This document shows, piece after piece, positions 1-9,345 of a DNA stretch of 64,000 nucleotides (the first letter of the stretch is position 1; every line of letters starts with the position of its first letter). Source of the stretch: an uncultured Mogibacterium sp. (GTDB taxonomy: Bacteria > Bacillota > Clostridia > Peptostreptococcales > Anaerovoracaceae); NCBI RefSeq assembly GCF_938041965.1, contig NZ_CALISE010000001.1, positions 29,563 through 93,562 of the forward strand. Reading direction: 5' to 3'. The position numbers and the translations under genes are program-made. Below the pieces are notes generated by a model, which searched no databases, was not told the DNA's origin, and saw nothing but the letters and a program-made list of their open reading frames with translations.

Positions 1-927
1 AAGCTCGAGGCAAAGAAGGCTGTTGTAAGCAAGCAGACTGAAGCTCTAAATTCAAGGCTGAGAGCTATGTATAAGACGGGTACAGCGGGCTTTATCAATG
101 TAATCTTGAGTTCAGGCAATGTTAGCGAGCTGATAACAAACGTTAGTATGGTGCAGAGGGTGCTCTCTAGTGACAAGAAGCTTCTCAGTACACTACAGAA
201 GGACTATAAAGAAATCGAGTCTCTTCAGGATCAGCAGATTAAACAGGAAAAGATTCTGGAGAAGAACAAAAAGGAAGTCGAAGCAACTCGTGAAAAGTAC
301 AAGGGGCTTGCGGATGAATATTCTAAGCAGCAGGATCAGCTAAATGCTGAGGGTGATAAGCTAGCAGCAGAGGCAGCAGCAGCTCAGGCAGCAGCAGAGG
401 AAAAGCTTAGAAGGCAGCAGGCTGCGCAGGCTCAGAGCCAGTCTTCTTCGAGTAGCTCGAGCAGTTCAAGTAGTTCCAGCTCAAGTTCGAGCAGCTCAAG
501 CAGCTCAAGCTCAAGCCGTCCAAGTGCACCAACTACTTCAAGCGGATATCAGTGGCCAGTAAGCGGTGGAACTATAACTTCTCCTTTTGGATGGAGAGTT
601 CATCCAATATTCAAGACAAAGAAGTATCACGATGGTGTAGATGTATCAGGTCTCCGAACGGGTACACCTATCAGAGCTATCGCTAACGGTTACGTTACCA
701 AGGCATCGTACTATGGTGGTTACGGTAACTGCGTTATGATTTCAATCGGAAATGGATATACCACCCTATACGGACATATGAGTGGATTTGCGGTATCCAA
801 TGGGCAGTATGTAACTAAGGGGCAAGTTGTTGGATATATTGGAAGTACGGGTTGGTCAACAGGTCCGCATCTTCATTTCAGTTTAATCAAGAACGGTACG
901 TATATTAACCCAATGAGTTTATTCTAA
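1..927 (+). CDS. PcsB-like M23 family murein hydrolase, 5' end cut by window
   Basis: The frame is open from base 1, so the gene starts upstream; the visible part is 308 residues. The N-terminal 140 or so residues are Lys/Glu/Gln-rich coiled coil of the kind found in PcsB/EnvC-type proteins, followed by an Ala/Gln stretch, a run of 25 consecutive serines (bases 442-516), and an M23 (LytM) endopeptidase domain. Zinc-site motifs are present: His210-x3-Asp214 in YHDGVD and His290-Leu-His292 in GPHLHF (numbered from base 1). The family cleaves peptidoglycan cross-links outside the membrane, often at division. The signal peptide must lie upstream. It ends 4 bases before recJ. Confidence 0.9.
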   Translation, partial: KLEAKKAVVSKQTEALNSRLRAMYKTGTAGFINVILSSGNVSELITNVSMVQRVLSSDKKLLSTLQKDYKEIESLQDQQIKQEKILEKNKKEVEATREKYKGLADEYSKQQDQLNAEGDKLAAEAAAAQAAAEEKLRRQQAAQAQSQSSSSSSSSSSSSSSSSSSSSSSSSSRPSAPTTSSGYQWPVSGGTITSPFGWRVHPIFKTKKYHDGVDVSGLRTGTPIRAIANGYVTKASYYGGYGNCVMISIGNGYTTLYGHMSGFAVSNGQYVTKGQVVGYIGSTGWSTGPHLHFSLIKNGTYINPMSLF

Positions 928-931
928 TTAT

Positions 932-2584
932 ATGAATATAGATATTTTTAAAAGCACTCCAGTGCTGAGTGAATTATTGAGAAAAAGAGGGATTGAAGGA
1001 GATGCGGAGCTCGAAGAGTTCCTTTCTCCGAGTCCTAAGCTCGCATATGATCCATTCCTGCTAGCAAATATGCATGCGGGAGTGGATTTGTTGTTAGATG
1101 CTATATACAGCGGATCTAAAATAGTTATATATGGTGATTATGACTGTGATGGCGTAACTTCGACAGCTCTTCTGATGAAGGTTATCGGCTCTCTCACAGA
1201 TAATGTGACTTACTATATACCTTCCAGACTTGATGAGGGCTATGGACTTAATAAGTCAGCCATAGACCAGATATATCAGGACGAAGGCGAGGTTATCGTC
1301 ACAGTTGACTGTGGGTCTGTGTCAGCCGAAGAGGTTGCGTATGCGAATAGCCTTGGCATCGAGACCATTGTGACTGATCACCATACTATAAAAGATGTGA
1401 TTGCGCCAGGAATCGTCATCAATCCCAAGGCGCCAGAAGATACTTATCCCTTTAAGGGCCTTGCAGGGGTAGGGGTAGCATATAAACTTGCATTAGCACT
1501 TAGTCGTAACTGTGAAACCCCTCGTAGCCTTATTACAGAAGTGCTCGAACTCGTTGCGGTTGGAACTATCGGAGATGTAATGCCGCTCACAGATGAGAAC
1601 CGATCGCTTGTAAAGTATGGTCTCAGACTCATGAGACTTGGATTTAAGAACAAGGGACTAAGAAGGCTCGCAGAACTATCAGGTGTAGATTACAACAATA
1701 TTACTTCTACGAACGTTGCTTTTTCGTTAGTTCCTAGGATTAATGCTGCTGGTAGACTCGGTGATGCTTCGCTTGGAGTTAGGGCTTTGCTATCCGATGA
1801 CGATGATGAAGTAGAGCGCCTGTGCACCAAGCTTATGGAGACAAATACAAAGCGACGTGAGCTACAGCAGGAAGCTTTTGAAAACTGCATAAGTCTTGCG
1901 GATGACGAACTCGAGAAGGGTGATTTCATAATGATTGAGGCTGACCATGCTCACGAGGGGATCCTGGGAATTGTAGCTGGAAATCTTAAAGAGCGCTACA
2001 ATAGGCCCGTTGTTATAGTGTCACCAAACGATGGTATGCTCAAAGGAACTGGCAGATCTATCGAGGGAATAGACCTGTATTCTCTGCTGAATCGCCATTC
2101 AGATTATTTTGTGAAGTTCGGTGGTCATAAGGCTGCTTGCGGATTCACGATGGAAACTGAGAATCTTGAAAAGCTCAGGACTTCATTAAATGAAGATGTG
2201 GCCGGACTGCTTGCGGATAATGAAAAGTTATTTGATAGAACGATAGAGGCGGACATGGATATAATAGTTCCGGATACAAGTATAGAGCTTGCGCGAGCGC
2301 TAGAGATTTTTGCCCCGTTCGGAGCAGGAAATCCAGAACCAGTGTTCAGATTCGAGAAGGTGCAGGTTGTAGATTGGAAATTCCTATCGGATAATAAACA
2401 TGCGAGATTTTCTGTGATGCAGCACGGAAGTGCCATTCAGTGCATAATGTTCAACAAAGCGATGGACGTGTATAGCCTGATTGCTAGCAATAAACCTCTG
2501 ACAGTGTACGGAGTGATGGACATAAATAGGTGGAAGGACAGAGAGAATGTTCAAATCAGAGTCCTCGATATTGAGGAGGCATAG
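932..2584 (+). CDS. recJ: single-stranded-DNA-specific exonuclease RecJ
   Basis: This 550-residue protein is a DHH-superfamily 5'-3' single-strand exonuclease used in recombination and mismatch or base-excision repair. Metal-binding motifs are visible: YGDYDCDG at 67-74, VDCGS near 125-129, TDHH at 148-151, and the DHHA1 motif FGGHKAACGF near residue 395. The C-terminal part looks like the OB-fold nucleic-acid-binding region. Length suits the short RecJ form. No strong Shine-Dalgarno precedes the ATG, so it may be translated with the upstream hydrolase. The 3' end overlaps the next gene by 38 bases. Confidence 0.93.
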   Translation: MNIDIFKSTPVLSELLRKRGIEGDAELEEFLSPSPKLAYDPFLLANMHAGVDLLLDAIYSGSKIVIYGDYDCDGVTSTALLMKVIGSLTDNVTYYIPSRLDEGYGLNKSAIDQIYQDEGEVIVTVDCGSVSAEEVAYANSLGIETIVTDHHTIKDVIAPGIVINPKAPEDTYPFKGLAGVGVAYKLALALSRNCETPRSLITEVLELVAVGTIGDVMPLTDENRSLVKYGLRLMRLGFKNKGLRRLAELSGVDYNNITSTNVAFSLVPRINAAGRLGDASLGVRALLSDDDDEVERLCTKLMETNTKRRELQQEAFENCISLADDELEKGDFIMIEADHAHEGILGIVAGNLKERYNRPVVIVSPNDGMLKGTGRSIEGIDLYSLLNRHSDYFVKFGGHKAACGFTMETENLEKLRTSLNEDVAGLLADNEKLFDRTIEADMDIIVPDTSIELARALEIFAPFGAGNPEPVFRFEKVQVVDWKFLSDNKHARFSVMQHGSAIQCIMFNKAMDVYSLIASNKPLTVYGVMDINRWKDRENVQIRVLDIEEA

Positions 2585-3719
2585 AACATTATTAATCGCA
2601 TTTGCCGCAGGGTTTGGAACTGCGGTGGTTTGCGCTGTGATTTTCATGCATATTGTGCTAGGAGGGAGACTAATCTCTCAGTACAAGCTCGACCAATATG
2701 AAGCCCTAGATGATGAGTTCGGCAAGTATTATGACATTCAGAAAATAATCAATAACAAGGCATACTACAAGCAAGACACTGACGAAGTCGATAAAGCTGT
2801 AGCTCTTGGTATGCTAAAGACACTGGATGATAAATACGCAGAATATATGACGGAGAAAGAGTACGAGGCATTTGAACGCAGGTATTTAACATCGTATTCT
2901 GGCGTCGGAGTAGCTCTTAAGCTTGATGAAAATGATAAAATCGTGGTTAATAGGGTCCTATCTGGAAGCGATGCAGAACAATCAGGGATTCTAGCGGGGG
3001 ACGAACTCCTTAAAATTAATGGCAAGAATGTAAAGAGTCTAAACGATGCAGCCGAGCTAATGGAAGGCGGCGGAGACAACGATGTCGAATTTACTATCTC
3101 ACGAGGGGGAGTCGTTAAGAAGTATAAACTCGCACGTTCTAAAGTTGAAGATGATGGCGTGACTTATGAGGTGAAGGATTCATCAAAGCACATAGGATAT
3201 ATACGCATCAGTACATTTAGAAAGGGAACTTCAAAATCATTCAAAAACGCTATAGAGATGCTTAAAACCGAGGATTGCAATAAGATCATCGTTGATATAC
3301 GCGGCAATACCGGAGGGGTAGTCGAAGAAGCATTTAGCTCAGCAGACGAGGTTCTTAAAAAAGCGAAGCTCGGCAAGATAGTTTCCAAGAAAAAGACCAA
3401 GAAATACACTTCAGATGACAGCTCGGCTGATGTAAAGCTTGCAGTCCTTGTTGATCAAGATACAGCTAGTGCGGCGGAGATATTTGCGGCTGCACTAAAA
3501 GCAAACGATGTGAAAATAATTGGAACTAAGACGTACGGAAAAGGTGTAATACAGACGATTTTTAAGCTTAAGGGTGGATCCGTGGTGAAACTGACGACTG
3601 CAGAGTATATTGATCCAAATGGCAAAAGGATAAATGAAAAGGGCGTAACGCCTAATGTGGAAGCAAAGTCTGGAGACGTAGCAATTCAAGAAGCGATGAA
3701 GCTGCTTGAGAACAAGTAG
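2547..3719 (+). CDS. S41 family C-terminal processing peptidase (CtpA-like)
   Basis: A 390-residue membrane-anchored serine protease. One N-terminal transmembrane segment (about 14-37) precedes a PDZ domain (about 90-185) and an S41 peptidase domain. The Ser-Lys dyad is visible as TASAAE (Ser) and TYGKG (Lys). The family degrades or trims extracytoplasmic proteins, and clostridial members often sit near M23 hydrolases, as here. The ATG at 2547 lies inside the end of recJ and has AAGGA about 8 bases upstream; a TTG at 2571 is an alternative start. The overlap suggests translational coupling with recJ. Confidence 0.9.
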   Translation: MFKSESSILRRHRTLLIAFAAGFGTAVVCAVIFMHIVLGGRLISQYKLDQYEALDDEFGKYYDIQKIINNKAYYKQDTDEVDKAVALGMLKTLDDKYAEYMTEKEYEAFERRYLTSYSGVGVALKLDENDKIVVNRVLSGSDAEQSGILAGDELLKINGKNVKSLNDAAELMEGGGDNDVEFTISRGGVVKKYKLARSKVEDDGVTYEVKDSSKHIGYIRISTFRKGTSKSFKNAIEMLKTEDCNKIIVDIRGNTGGVVEEAFSSADEVLKKAKLGKIVSKKKTKKYTSDDSSADVKLAVLVDQDTASAAEIFAAALKANDVKIIGTKTYGKGVIQTIFKLKGGSVVKLTTAEYIDPNGKRINEKGVTPNVEAKSGDVAIQEAMKLLENK

Positions 3720-3729
3720 GGGGCTCGCA

Positions 3730-4389
3730 ATGTATTTATTCTATACAAATGAATACAAGAGAAATTCTGCTCATAGTAGAGAGTTACTTGCAAGGAGCAT
3801 TAGAAAGCTTGCTGGGAGTGGGTGTAACTTAGATGTTCCGCCAGAATTAGCTACACTTACAGATGGAGAGCTCCTAGGTTATATATCGGATAATATCGAG
3901 TTCAATAAAAATGGAAAGCCTCATATCGCTGGGATTCCAGATTATTCAATCTCTCATAGCGAGAATACTTGGGCAATCATTTTTTCAGATGCACCATGCG
4001 GCCTCGATATACAGTATAATAAAAAAGCGAAGCTCGAGAAGATTGCTGTAAAGTTATATCAGGAAGATGAGCAGGAGAGTGTAAATAAACTAGGAATAGA
4101 TGAGTTTTTCCGCATATGGTCCAGGAGAGAGGCACTTATCAAAGCTGTAGGAAGTTCTGTTTTCTACAATGTTCCTAGCACAATGGGGGATAGCGCTATA
4201 TATGAAGGCGCTATGTGGCGCATCTGTGATATTTCGCTGGGCGCTGAGATATGTAGTGATGATAATGCGGAGACTATATATAGCGATAAGCAGTGCAAGA
4301 GAGAGGGACTCCCTCATGTAGCAGTAGCGGTAAGAGATGATTCTGCATTTGGAGGGACTAATAATCTGCAGGTATCTACGCTTGATTAA
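3730..4389 (+). CDS. 4'-phosphopantetheinyl transferase superfamily protein (Sfp-like)
   Basis: A 219-residue Sfp-type protein that would transfer phosphopantetheine from CoA to a serine of a carrier protein. Motifs are SISHS at 73-77, GLDIQ at 91-95 (the metal Asp lies in the family GIDIE motif) and WSRREALIKA at 130-139 (family WxxKEA). Arg replaces the usual Lys of the last motif, a mild departure. The ATG at 3730 is chosen for AGGGGG six bases upstream. No polyketide or non-ribosomal peptide synthase is in the window, so the carrier could be the fatty-acid ACP. Confidence 0.8.
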   Translation: MYLFYTNEYKRNSAHSRELLARSIRKLAGSGCNLDVPPELATLTDGELLGYISDNIEFNKNGKPHIAGIPDYSISHSENTWAIIFSDAPCGLDIQYNKKAKLEKIAVKLYQEDEQESVNKLGIDEFFRIWSRREALIKAVGSSVFYNVPSTMGDSAIYEGAMWRICDISLGAEICSDDNAETIYSDKQCKREGLPHVAVAVRDDSAFGGTNNLQVSTLD

Positions 4390-4397
4390 TAAGCATG

Positions 4398-4457
4398 GGT
4401 AATATATTAGCGCCTAAAGTGCACGGCAGCAAGGATACTAACGCAAAATATATTACC
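4398..4457 (+). other. inverted repeat upstream of recX
   Basis: GGTAATATATT at 4398-4408 is repeated inverted as AATATATTACC at 4447-4457, with a 38-base loop. It fills the gap between the phosphopantetheinyl transferase and recX and has no T-run. It could form a 5'-UTR hairpin or hold paired binding sites. Function is unknown. Confidence 0.4.
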
Positions 4458-4476
4458 GATAGGAGTATATGGGGAT

Positions 4477-5022
4477 ATGAGCAAGAAACGCGGCGTCGGT
4501 GATGAGGCTATGAGATACCTCTCGCACCGCATGAGAACTGAGCAGGAGATGCGTCAGCACCTCAAGGAAAAGGAATATGAGGACTCCGAGATAGAGGGCG
4601 CAATTGATGACCTTAAGGCACACCACTACATAGATGATTATGAATACGCGCTTGCTTTCTACAGAAACTCCTTCGAGAAGCTTAGGGGCGGTATGAGAGC
4701 GAAGCGTGAACTTGAGCAGAAGGGCGTCGATGCTTTCATAGCTGATAATGCCTTAGAAGATTATAAGTACGAAGCGGGCATAGATGAGCTTGCAAATGCC
4801 AGGCGAATAGCGGTAGAGAGCATATACGGTTCCGAAGCGATGAGAGGGTACGAGAACTCGGTAGAAACCGTGCTACTGGATCCTTCATATAACGAAGAGG
4901 CAGAATATCTGGATGAACGCAAGATAGCATCTATGGCTAGAAAGCTAGAGAACAGAGGATATACCAGCGGTGTTATCTATAAGATAATCTCCGAGATGCG
5001 TAGCTGGAAGGTCAAAGCATAA
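4477..5022 (+). CDS. recX: regulatory protein RecX
   Basis: A 181-residue all-helical protein matching RecX, which binds RecA filaments and limits recombinase activity. The three-helix repeat pattern starts with AMRYLSHRMRTEQEMRQHL, with DDLKAHHYIDDYEYA and RAKRELEQKGV following. The C-terminal repeat (KLENRGYTSGVIYKII) is also seen. The ATG at 4477 has AGGAGTATATGGGG upstream. recA is not in the window. The gene sits between a repair exonuclease gene and rmuC, giving a loose DNA-maintenance cluster. Confidence 0.88.
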   Translation: MSKKRGVGDEAMRYLSHRMRTEQEMRQHLKEKEYEDSEIEGAIDDLKAHHYIDDYEYALAFYRNSFEKLRGGMRAKRELEQKGVDAFIADNALEDYKYEAGIDELANARRIAVESIYGSEAMRGYENSVETVLLDPSYNEEAEYLDERKIASMARKLENRGYTSGVIYKIISEMRSWKVKA

Positions 5023-5040
5023 AGGTAAAGCAATAGATAT

Positions 5041-6132
5041 ATGAATACTATTATGATATTGTTATTAATTATGTGTTTGGGATCGATGCTCATGAGCATC
5101 CTCGTTCTGATGCGCACGAAAGGCAATGAGGAGCGAATGGATACGTATTTTAAGGCGTACGGCGATGCTATTGCTAAGAGTCAGATGACGATGTCCGAGC
5201 ATCAGGATTTGAGGCTCAAAGAGCTCAATGACAGCATGGCGAGGCTTCGTGCTGAGAATAACACGCAGATCGAGAATATACGCCATACGGTCGATGAGAA
5301 ACTGCAGACGACTTTGGATACAAGGCTCACAAAGTCATTTGGATTAGTGAACGAGAGATTAGAGCAAGTGTACCGGGGACTCGGTGAGATGCAGTCAGTC
5401 GCACAGGGAGTTGGTGATCTCAGAAAGATACTGTCTAATGTAAAGACTCGCGGTATACTCGGTGAAGTGCAGCTTGGTTCTATTCTCGAGCAGATGCTTC
5501 CGCCTAGTCACTACGTTAAGAATGCGAGGCTTAAGGAGAACAGCAGGGAGAATGTCGAGTTTGCGATTCGACTTCCTGGAACGGATGAGCACGATGTGTT
5601 CCTCCCCATCGATGCGAAGTTCCCTGGAGATGCTTATAACGCACTGCTTGAAGCATATGATCTAGGGGAAAAAGAGGCGATTAGCGAGGCGAAGAAGAAG
5701 CTCGTAAATAGAATCGAGAGCGAAGCCAAAGACATCAACTCGAAGTATATCAATCCACCGATTACGACGGATTTTGCAATACTCTTCCTTCCGTTCGAAG
5801 GACTGTATTCTGAGGCGATTAATGCTGGCCTCATCGAGCCACTGCAGAGGAAGTACAAGGTAACTATTGCCGGACCAACCACGATGGCAGCACTACTTAA
5901 TAGTTTACAGATGGGTTTCAACACTTTAGCGATAGAGAAGAAGAGCAGTGAAGTGTGGGAGTTGCTGCACGCTGTACAGAAGGAATTTGAAAGATTTGAG
6001 GTGGTTCTAGCCAAGTCGCAAGGGCACTTAAAGCAAGCTAGTGATGATATCGATGAGCTGGCAGGCGTGCGCATGCGCCAGATGAAAAGGGCGCTTCAGA
6101 GAGTAAATAATATTGAAGGTGAAGAGGAATAA
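5041..6132 (+). CDS. rmuC: DNA recombination protein RmuC
   Basis: A 363-residue protein with an N-terminal membrane anchor (about 3-24), a coiled-coil segment (about 50-120) and the RmuC domain (about 130-330) with its usual GILGEVQLGSILE, PIDAKFPGDAY and FLPFEGLYSEA stretches. RmuC lowers the rate of DNA inversions and is related to endonuclease folds; its exact activity is not settled. It begins 18 bases after recX and ends 2 bases before the phosphoesterase ATG, so the three are probably co-transcribed. Confidence 0.9.
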   Translation: MNTIMILLLIMCLGSMLMSILVLMRTKGNEERMDTYFKAYGDAIAKSQMTMSEHQDLRLKELNDSMARLRAENNTQIENIRHTVDEKLQTTLDTRLTKSFGLVNERLEQVYRGLGEMQSVAQGVGDLRKILSNVKTRGILGEVQLGSILEQMLPPSHYVKNARLKENSRENVEFAIRLPGTDEHDVFLPIDAKFPGDAYNALLEAYDLGEKEAISEAKKKLVNRIESEAKDINSKYINPPITTDFAILFLPFEGLYSEAINAGLIEPLQRKYKVTIAGPTTMAALLNSLQMGFNTLAIEKKSSEVWELLHAVQKEFERFEVVLAKSQGHLKQASDDIDELAGVRMRQMKRALQRVNNIEGEEE

Positions 6133-6134
6133 GT

Positions 6135-6848
6135 ATGAAAATATACGCCATTGCGGATCTTCATCTTTCCTTTGATGAGAGAATAGATAAGCCGATGGAC
6201 GTCTTTGGACCTGGCTGGGGGGATCATGCAGAGCGAGTTAAAGCTGCTTGGACCGAGTTGGTTACAGACGATGATATTGTAATAATTGCAGGAGATATAT
6301 CGTGGGGCCTGAAGCTAGACGAGGCTATGGCTGACCTGGACTGGATTCATGAGCTGCCTGGTCAGAAGGTGCTGCTGCGCGGAAACCATGACCTCTGGTG
6401 GTGCAGAATCCAGCACCTTAGGACGCTCTACGACGATATGCATTTTCTGCAAAATGATTGTTACTATATAGAGCCCCTAGATCTTGCGATTTGCGGATCG
6501 CGTGGCTGGCCGACACCCGACACTGTTTCATATACCGAGCATGATGAAAAGATGTATTTGCGTGAGCAGGGCAGACTCAGAAATAGTCTAGTCGAAGCGA
6601 AGAAAAAGGGCGCATCGAAAATCATCATGGCGATGCACTATCCGCCGGCTAAGGTGGAAGAGACGGAATTTACCAGAATTATGCAGGAATACGGTGTTAC
6701 GCAGTGTGTCTATGGACACCTTCACGGCATGGTAGCATGGACCAATGGTATCAAGGGCGAACATGGTGGTATAGACTATAAACTCGTTTCGCTCGACTAC
6801 CTTGGCGCGAGACCAAAGCTAATTTATGATAGTGAACAGGAAATGTAA
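6135..6848 (+). CDS. calcineurin-like metallophosphoesterase
   Basis: A 237-residue metallophosphoesterase. Metal-ligand motifs appear in order: DLHL (residues 8-11), GDISWG (about 54-59), GNHDLWW (about 82-88) and a late GHLHG near residue 193. A second histidine motif is AMHYPP. This set supports a binuclear metal hydrolase acting on phosphomono- or diesters. The substrate cannot be read from the sequence. The start is coupled closely to rmuC. Confidence 0.87.
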   Translation: MKIYAIADLHLSFDERIDKPMDVFGPGWGDHAERVKAAWTELVTDDDIVIIAGDISWGLKLDEAMADLDWIHELPGQKVLLRGNHDLWWCRIQHLRTLYDDMHFLQNDCYYIEPLDLAICGSRGWPTPDTVSYTEHDEKMYLREQGRLRNSLVEAKKKGASKIIMAMHYPPAKVEETEFTRIMQEYGVTQCVYGHLHGMVAWTNGIKGEHGGIDYKLVSLDYLGARPKLIYDSEQEM

Positions 6849-6876
6849 CGATAAATAAAAAAGAGGACATTTATAA

Positions 6877-7833
6877 GTGAAATATGCATTTATCATTAAT
6901 CCGATTGCTGGAAATGGCAAGAAGGCGGACAAGCTGTGCAAAGAAATCAGTGCAGCGGCGCTAGATTCGGAATTCGACATTGAGCTACATTATACGACCG
7001 GACCAGGTTCTGCGACGCACATCGCAGATAAGGTTGCGGCTTCTGCAGAGCGAGACGGCGAAGAAGTGCGAATCTATGCTTGCGGTGGGGATGGCACTGT
7101 AAATGAAGTTGCAAATGGTGTATACGGCCATGCAAATGCAGCACTCGGAGTTATCCCGATTGGCAGTGGAAATGACCTTATCCGTAACTTCGGTGGTCCT
7201 AGAGCTACGGATTATAAGGACCTCATGTCACAGATTTTGGCTGAGGAAGAAGCGATTGATGTTATGTCGTACTCATACAAGAGAGAAGGAAAGAGCTATA
7301 ACAAAATAGGGCTTAATGCGTTCAATATCGGTTTTGACGGAAACGTTGCGATACTGGCGACGTATTTTAATAAAAAGACTTTTATCGGTGGATCGTTATC
7401 GTACGGGCTTTCGATTTTTCTGAACCTCATCGAGAAGTCGGGACAGAATCTACAGGTTACTATAGATGGAGAACAGCTTTTTAAGGGACCGCTGATGATG
7501 TGCACCATTGGAAACGGTAGATTTTGCGGTGGTGGAATCGAGAGTAATCCAAAGGCGAAGCTCGATGATGGACTTCTAGATGTGCTGGTCGTACATAGGA
7601 TCCCAAGGCGTACTGTGCTGAAGGTTCTGCCTAAATTCTCAAAAGGAAAGCTTAATGAGATAAAGGGAATCGAGAAGATTACTGAGTTCAAGCAGGGAAG
7701 AAAAATCGATATCATCCCCAGAAGTGGACACATGAAGTTTGTCGTAGATGGCGAGATAACGGTGACAGACGAGCTTGCGATAGAGGGTAAGGATAGGGCT
7801 ATGCGAGTGCTAGTGCCGTATCTTCAGGTTTAG
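6877..7833 (+). CDS. diacylglycerol/lipid kinase family protein (DagK/YegS type)
   Basis: A 318-residue lipid kinase of the DAGK catalytic family. It begins NPIAGNGKKADK, and the nucleotide-binding GGDGTVNEVANG motif lies near residues 72-83 with PIGSGNDLIR following. These enzymes phosphorylate diacylglycerol or related lipids so they return to phospholipid synthesis. The GTG at 6877 is taken as the start; AAAAAGAGGACA lies 8-14 bases upstream. No transmembrane segment is seen, consistent with a peripheral cytoplasmic protein. Confidence 0.88.
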   Translation: MKYAFIINPIAGNGKKADKLCKEISAAALDSEFDIELHYTTGPGSATHIADKVAASAERDGEEVRIYACGGDGTVNEVANGVYGHANAALGVIPIGSGNDLIRNFGGPRATDYKDLMSQILAEEEAIDVMSYSYKREGKSYNKIGLNAFNIGFDGNVAILATYFNKKTFIGGSLSYGLSIFLNLIEKSGQNLQVTIDGEQLFKGPLMMCTIGNGRFCGGGIESNPKAKLDDGLLDVLVVHRIPRRTVLKVLPKFSKGKLNEIKGIEKITEFKQGRKIDIIPRSGHMKFVVDGEITVTDELAIEGKDRAMRVLVPYLQV

Positions 7834-7912
7834 CTGAGGTTTTAAGGAACTGATTGAGCGTATCGATGCGATGTATATCAGTAAAGAAAACAATCTTGAT
7901 TGGAGATTAGAG

Positions 7913-9262
7913 ATGGAGGCTTGGGATAATCTCAAGAGGAGTTTAAAAATAGCGATTTTGACGGTGCTGTGCATAACCATGGTCTTCAGCACCGGTTTGC
8001 TTTACATGATTTCATATGGTGCTAGCGATAAAAGCTCATCTAAATCATCGAAGCAAACGGAATCATCTAAGAAGTCAAGCGTGACAAATAAGGTTCAGGC
8101 ACCTGAGATAAATGCAAAGAGTGCGGTTTTATACAGCGAGAATACGAATACTGTGGTCTTCTCGAAGAATAAGGATGAGCGCGTAGCTCCATTTAGCACA
8201 ACGAAGCTGATGACGGCGCTGCTAGTTGTTAAGCATGTCAAAAATCTAGATCAGAAAGTTACGATATCAAAGGAAGCCGCTGCTCTTGGTGGTTCTTCGA
8301 TGGAGCTCAAAGAAGGAGAAGTTGTAACGGTTAGGCAGCTTCTGTATGGACTGATGATTTTATCGGGGAACGATGCCGCGTATAGCCTCGCAGAGGTCGT
8401 ATCGAACGGTAATGTAGATGAATTCGTCAAGATGATGAATGACGAAGCGAAGGCTCTGGGCTGTAAGGATACTAATTTTGTAAATCCGAACGGAATGAAA
8501 GAAGAAAATCATTATACTACAGCTAGCGATTATATGAAGATTGCTAGAGCGGCACTTCAAAATAAGCAGGTATATAGGTTCGCAAGCACTAAGAAATACG
8601 AGATGGGAGCGACCAACCTAAGCGAAGCGCGCGTCATGAAATCTCATACTGACTTGATTAATACAAAGGGGTCCGGTGTAGTCGCTGGTAAAACCGGTTT
8701 CTGGAATGGTGAAGCATCGATTGTGCTCGCGTATGACAAGAAAGATCTGCAGATGGTGCTCGTGCTGTTTGGTGATGATAAGGAAAACCGCCCGAAGGAT
8801 GCAAAAGCGATTTTTGAATATGCATACAATTATCTAAAGGTGAATAAGCCTGTTGCAAAAGGTAAGAAGGTCACAAAGGTTCTAGTTCGCGGCGGCAAGA
8901 ACACCGTGGTCGATGCTTACGCAGGTGAGACGGCTTACGCATATACCGAGAAGGGTGACCGTGCAAAGATAACTATAAAAATAAAGCGCGATTGGTCCGT
9001 CAAGGCTCCGCTAAAGAAGGGAGATCAGGTGGCGGTTGCAAAGGTATATGTCGATGGCAAGTATGTGTCTGACGCACCGCTCGTAGTGAAGCAGAATGTG
9101 AGTAAGGGCTGGATAACATCCGAAGCATATATATCTAATCTAGGTGCTATGATATTAGGTCCAGTTCTAGTTGTTCTAATCGTGATTGCTTTCCTAGTTA
9201 AAAGGCGCAGAAAGAAAGCTGCAGTGCCAATTGGGAAGCATGATAAGGGCAGGTCTAAGTAG
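7913..9262 (+). CDS. D-alanyl-D-alanine carboxypeptidase (DacF/PBP5-type)
   Basis: A 449-residue penicillin-binding protein that trims D-Ala from peptidoglycan stem peptides outside the cell. The S11 triad is clear: STTK at 95-98 (catalytic Ser95), SGN at 151-153 and KTG at 260-262. An N-terminal membrane segment (about 11-35) leads into a Ser/Lys-rich linker. Unlike typical PBP5, which has an amphipathic tail, a C-terminal transmembrane helix (about 410-430) ends in RRRKK. The ATG at 7913 has GGAG seven bases upstream; an in-frame ATG at 7871 lacks a ribosome site. Confidence 0.9.
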   Translation: MEAWDNLKRSLKIAILTVLCITMVFSTGLLYMISYGASDKSSSKSSKQTESSKKSSVTNKVQAPEINAKSAVLYSENTNTVVFSKNKDERVAPFSTTKLMTALLVVKHVKNLDQKVTISKEAAALGGSSMELKEGEVVTVRQLLYGLMILSGNDAAYSLAEVVSNGNVDEFVKMMNDEAKALGCKDTNFVNPNGMKEENHYTTASDYMKIARAALQNKQVYRFASTKKYEMGATNLSEARVMKSHTDLINTKGSGVVAGKTGFWNGEASIVLAYDKKDLQMVLVLFGDDKENRPKDAKAIFEYAYNYLKVNKPVAKGKKVTKVLVRGGKNTVVDAYAGETAYAYTEKGDRAKITIKIKRDWSVKAPLKKGDQVAVAKVYVDGKYVSDAPLVVKQNVSKGWITSEAYISNLGAMILGPVLVVLIVIAFLVKRRRKKAAVPIGKHDKGRSK

Positions 9263-9316
9263 ACCTGACTGTTAGCTTAACGTATATAAGCGCATCGTTA
9301 TATCGCTTGCGACTAC

Positions 9317-9345
9317 TTGCGTACACCATAAGCCTATGCTATAAT
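9317..9345 (+). promoter_or_regulatory. candidate sigma-A promoter for tRNA-Ser
   Basis: TTGCGT (9317-9322) and TATAAT (9340-9345) are separated by 17 bases. The expected start near 9352 leaves about 100 bases of leader before the tRNA. I found no reading frame or known RNA in that leader. Confidence 0.5.

Noticed and set aside
442..516. Serine-codon repeat as a microsatellite
   Set aside because: Codons are mixed, so there is no regular DNA repeat unit.
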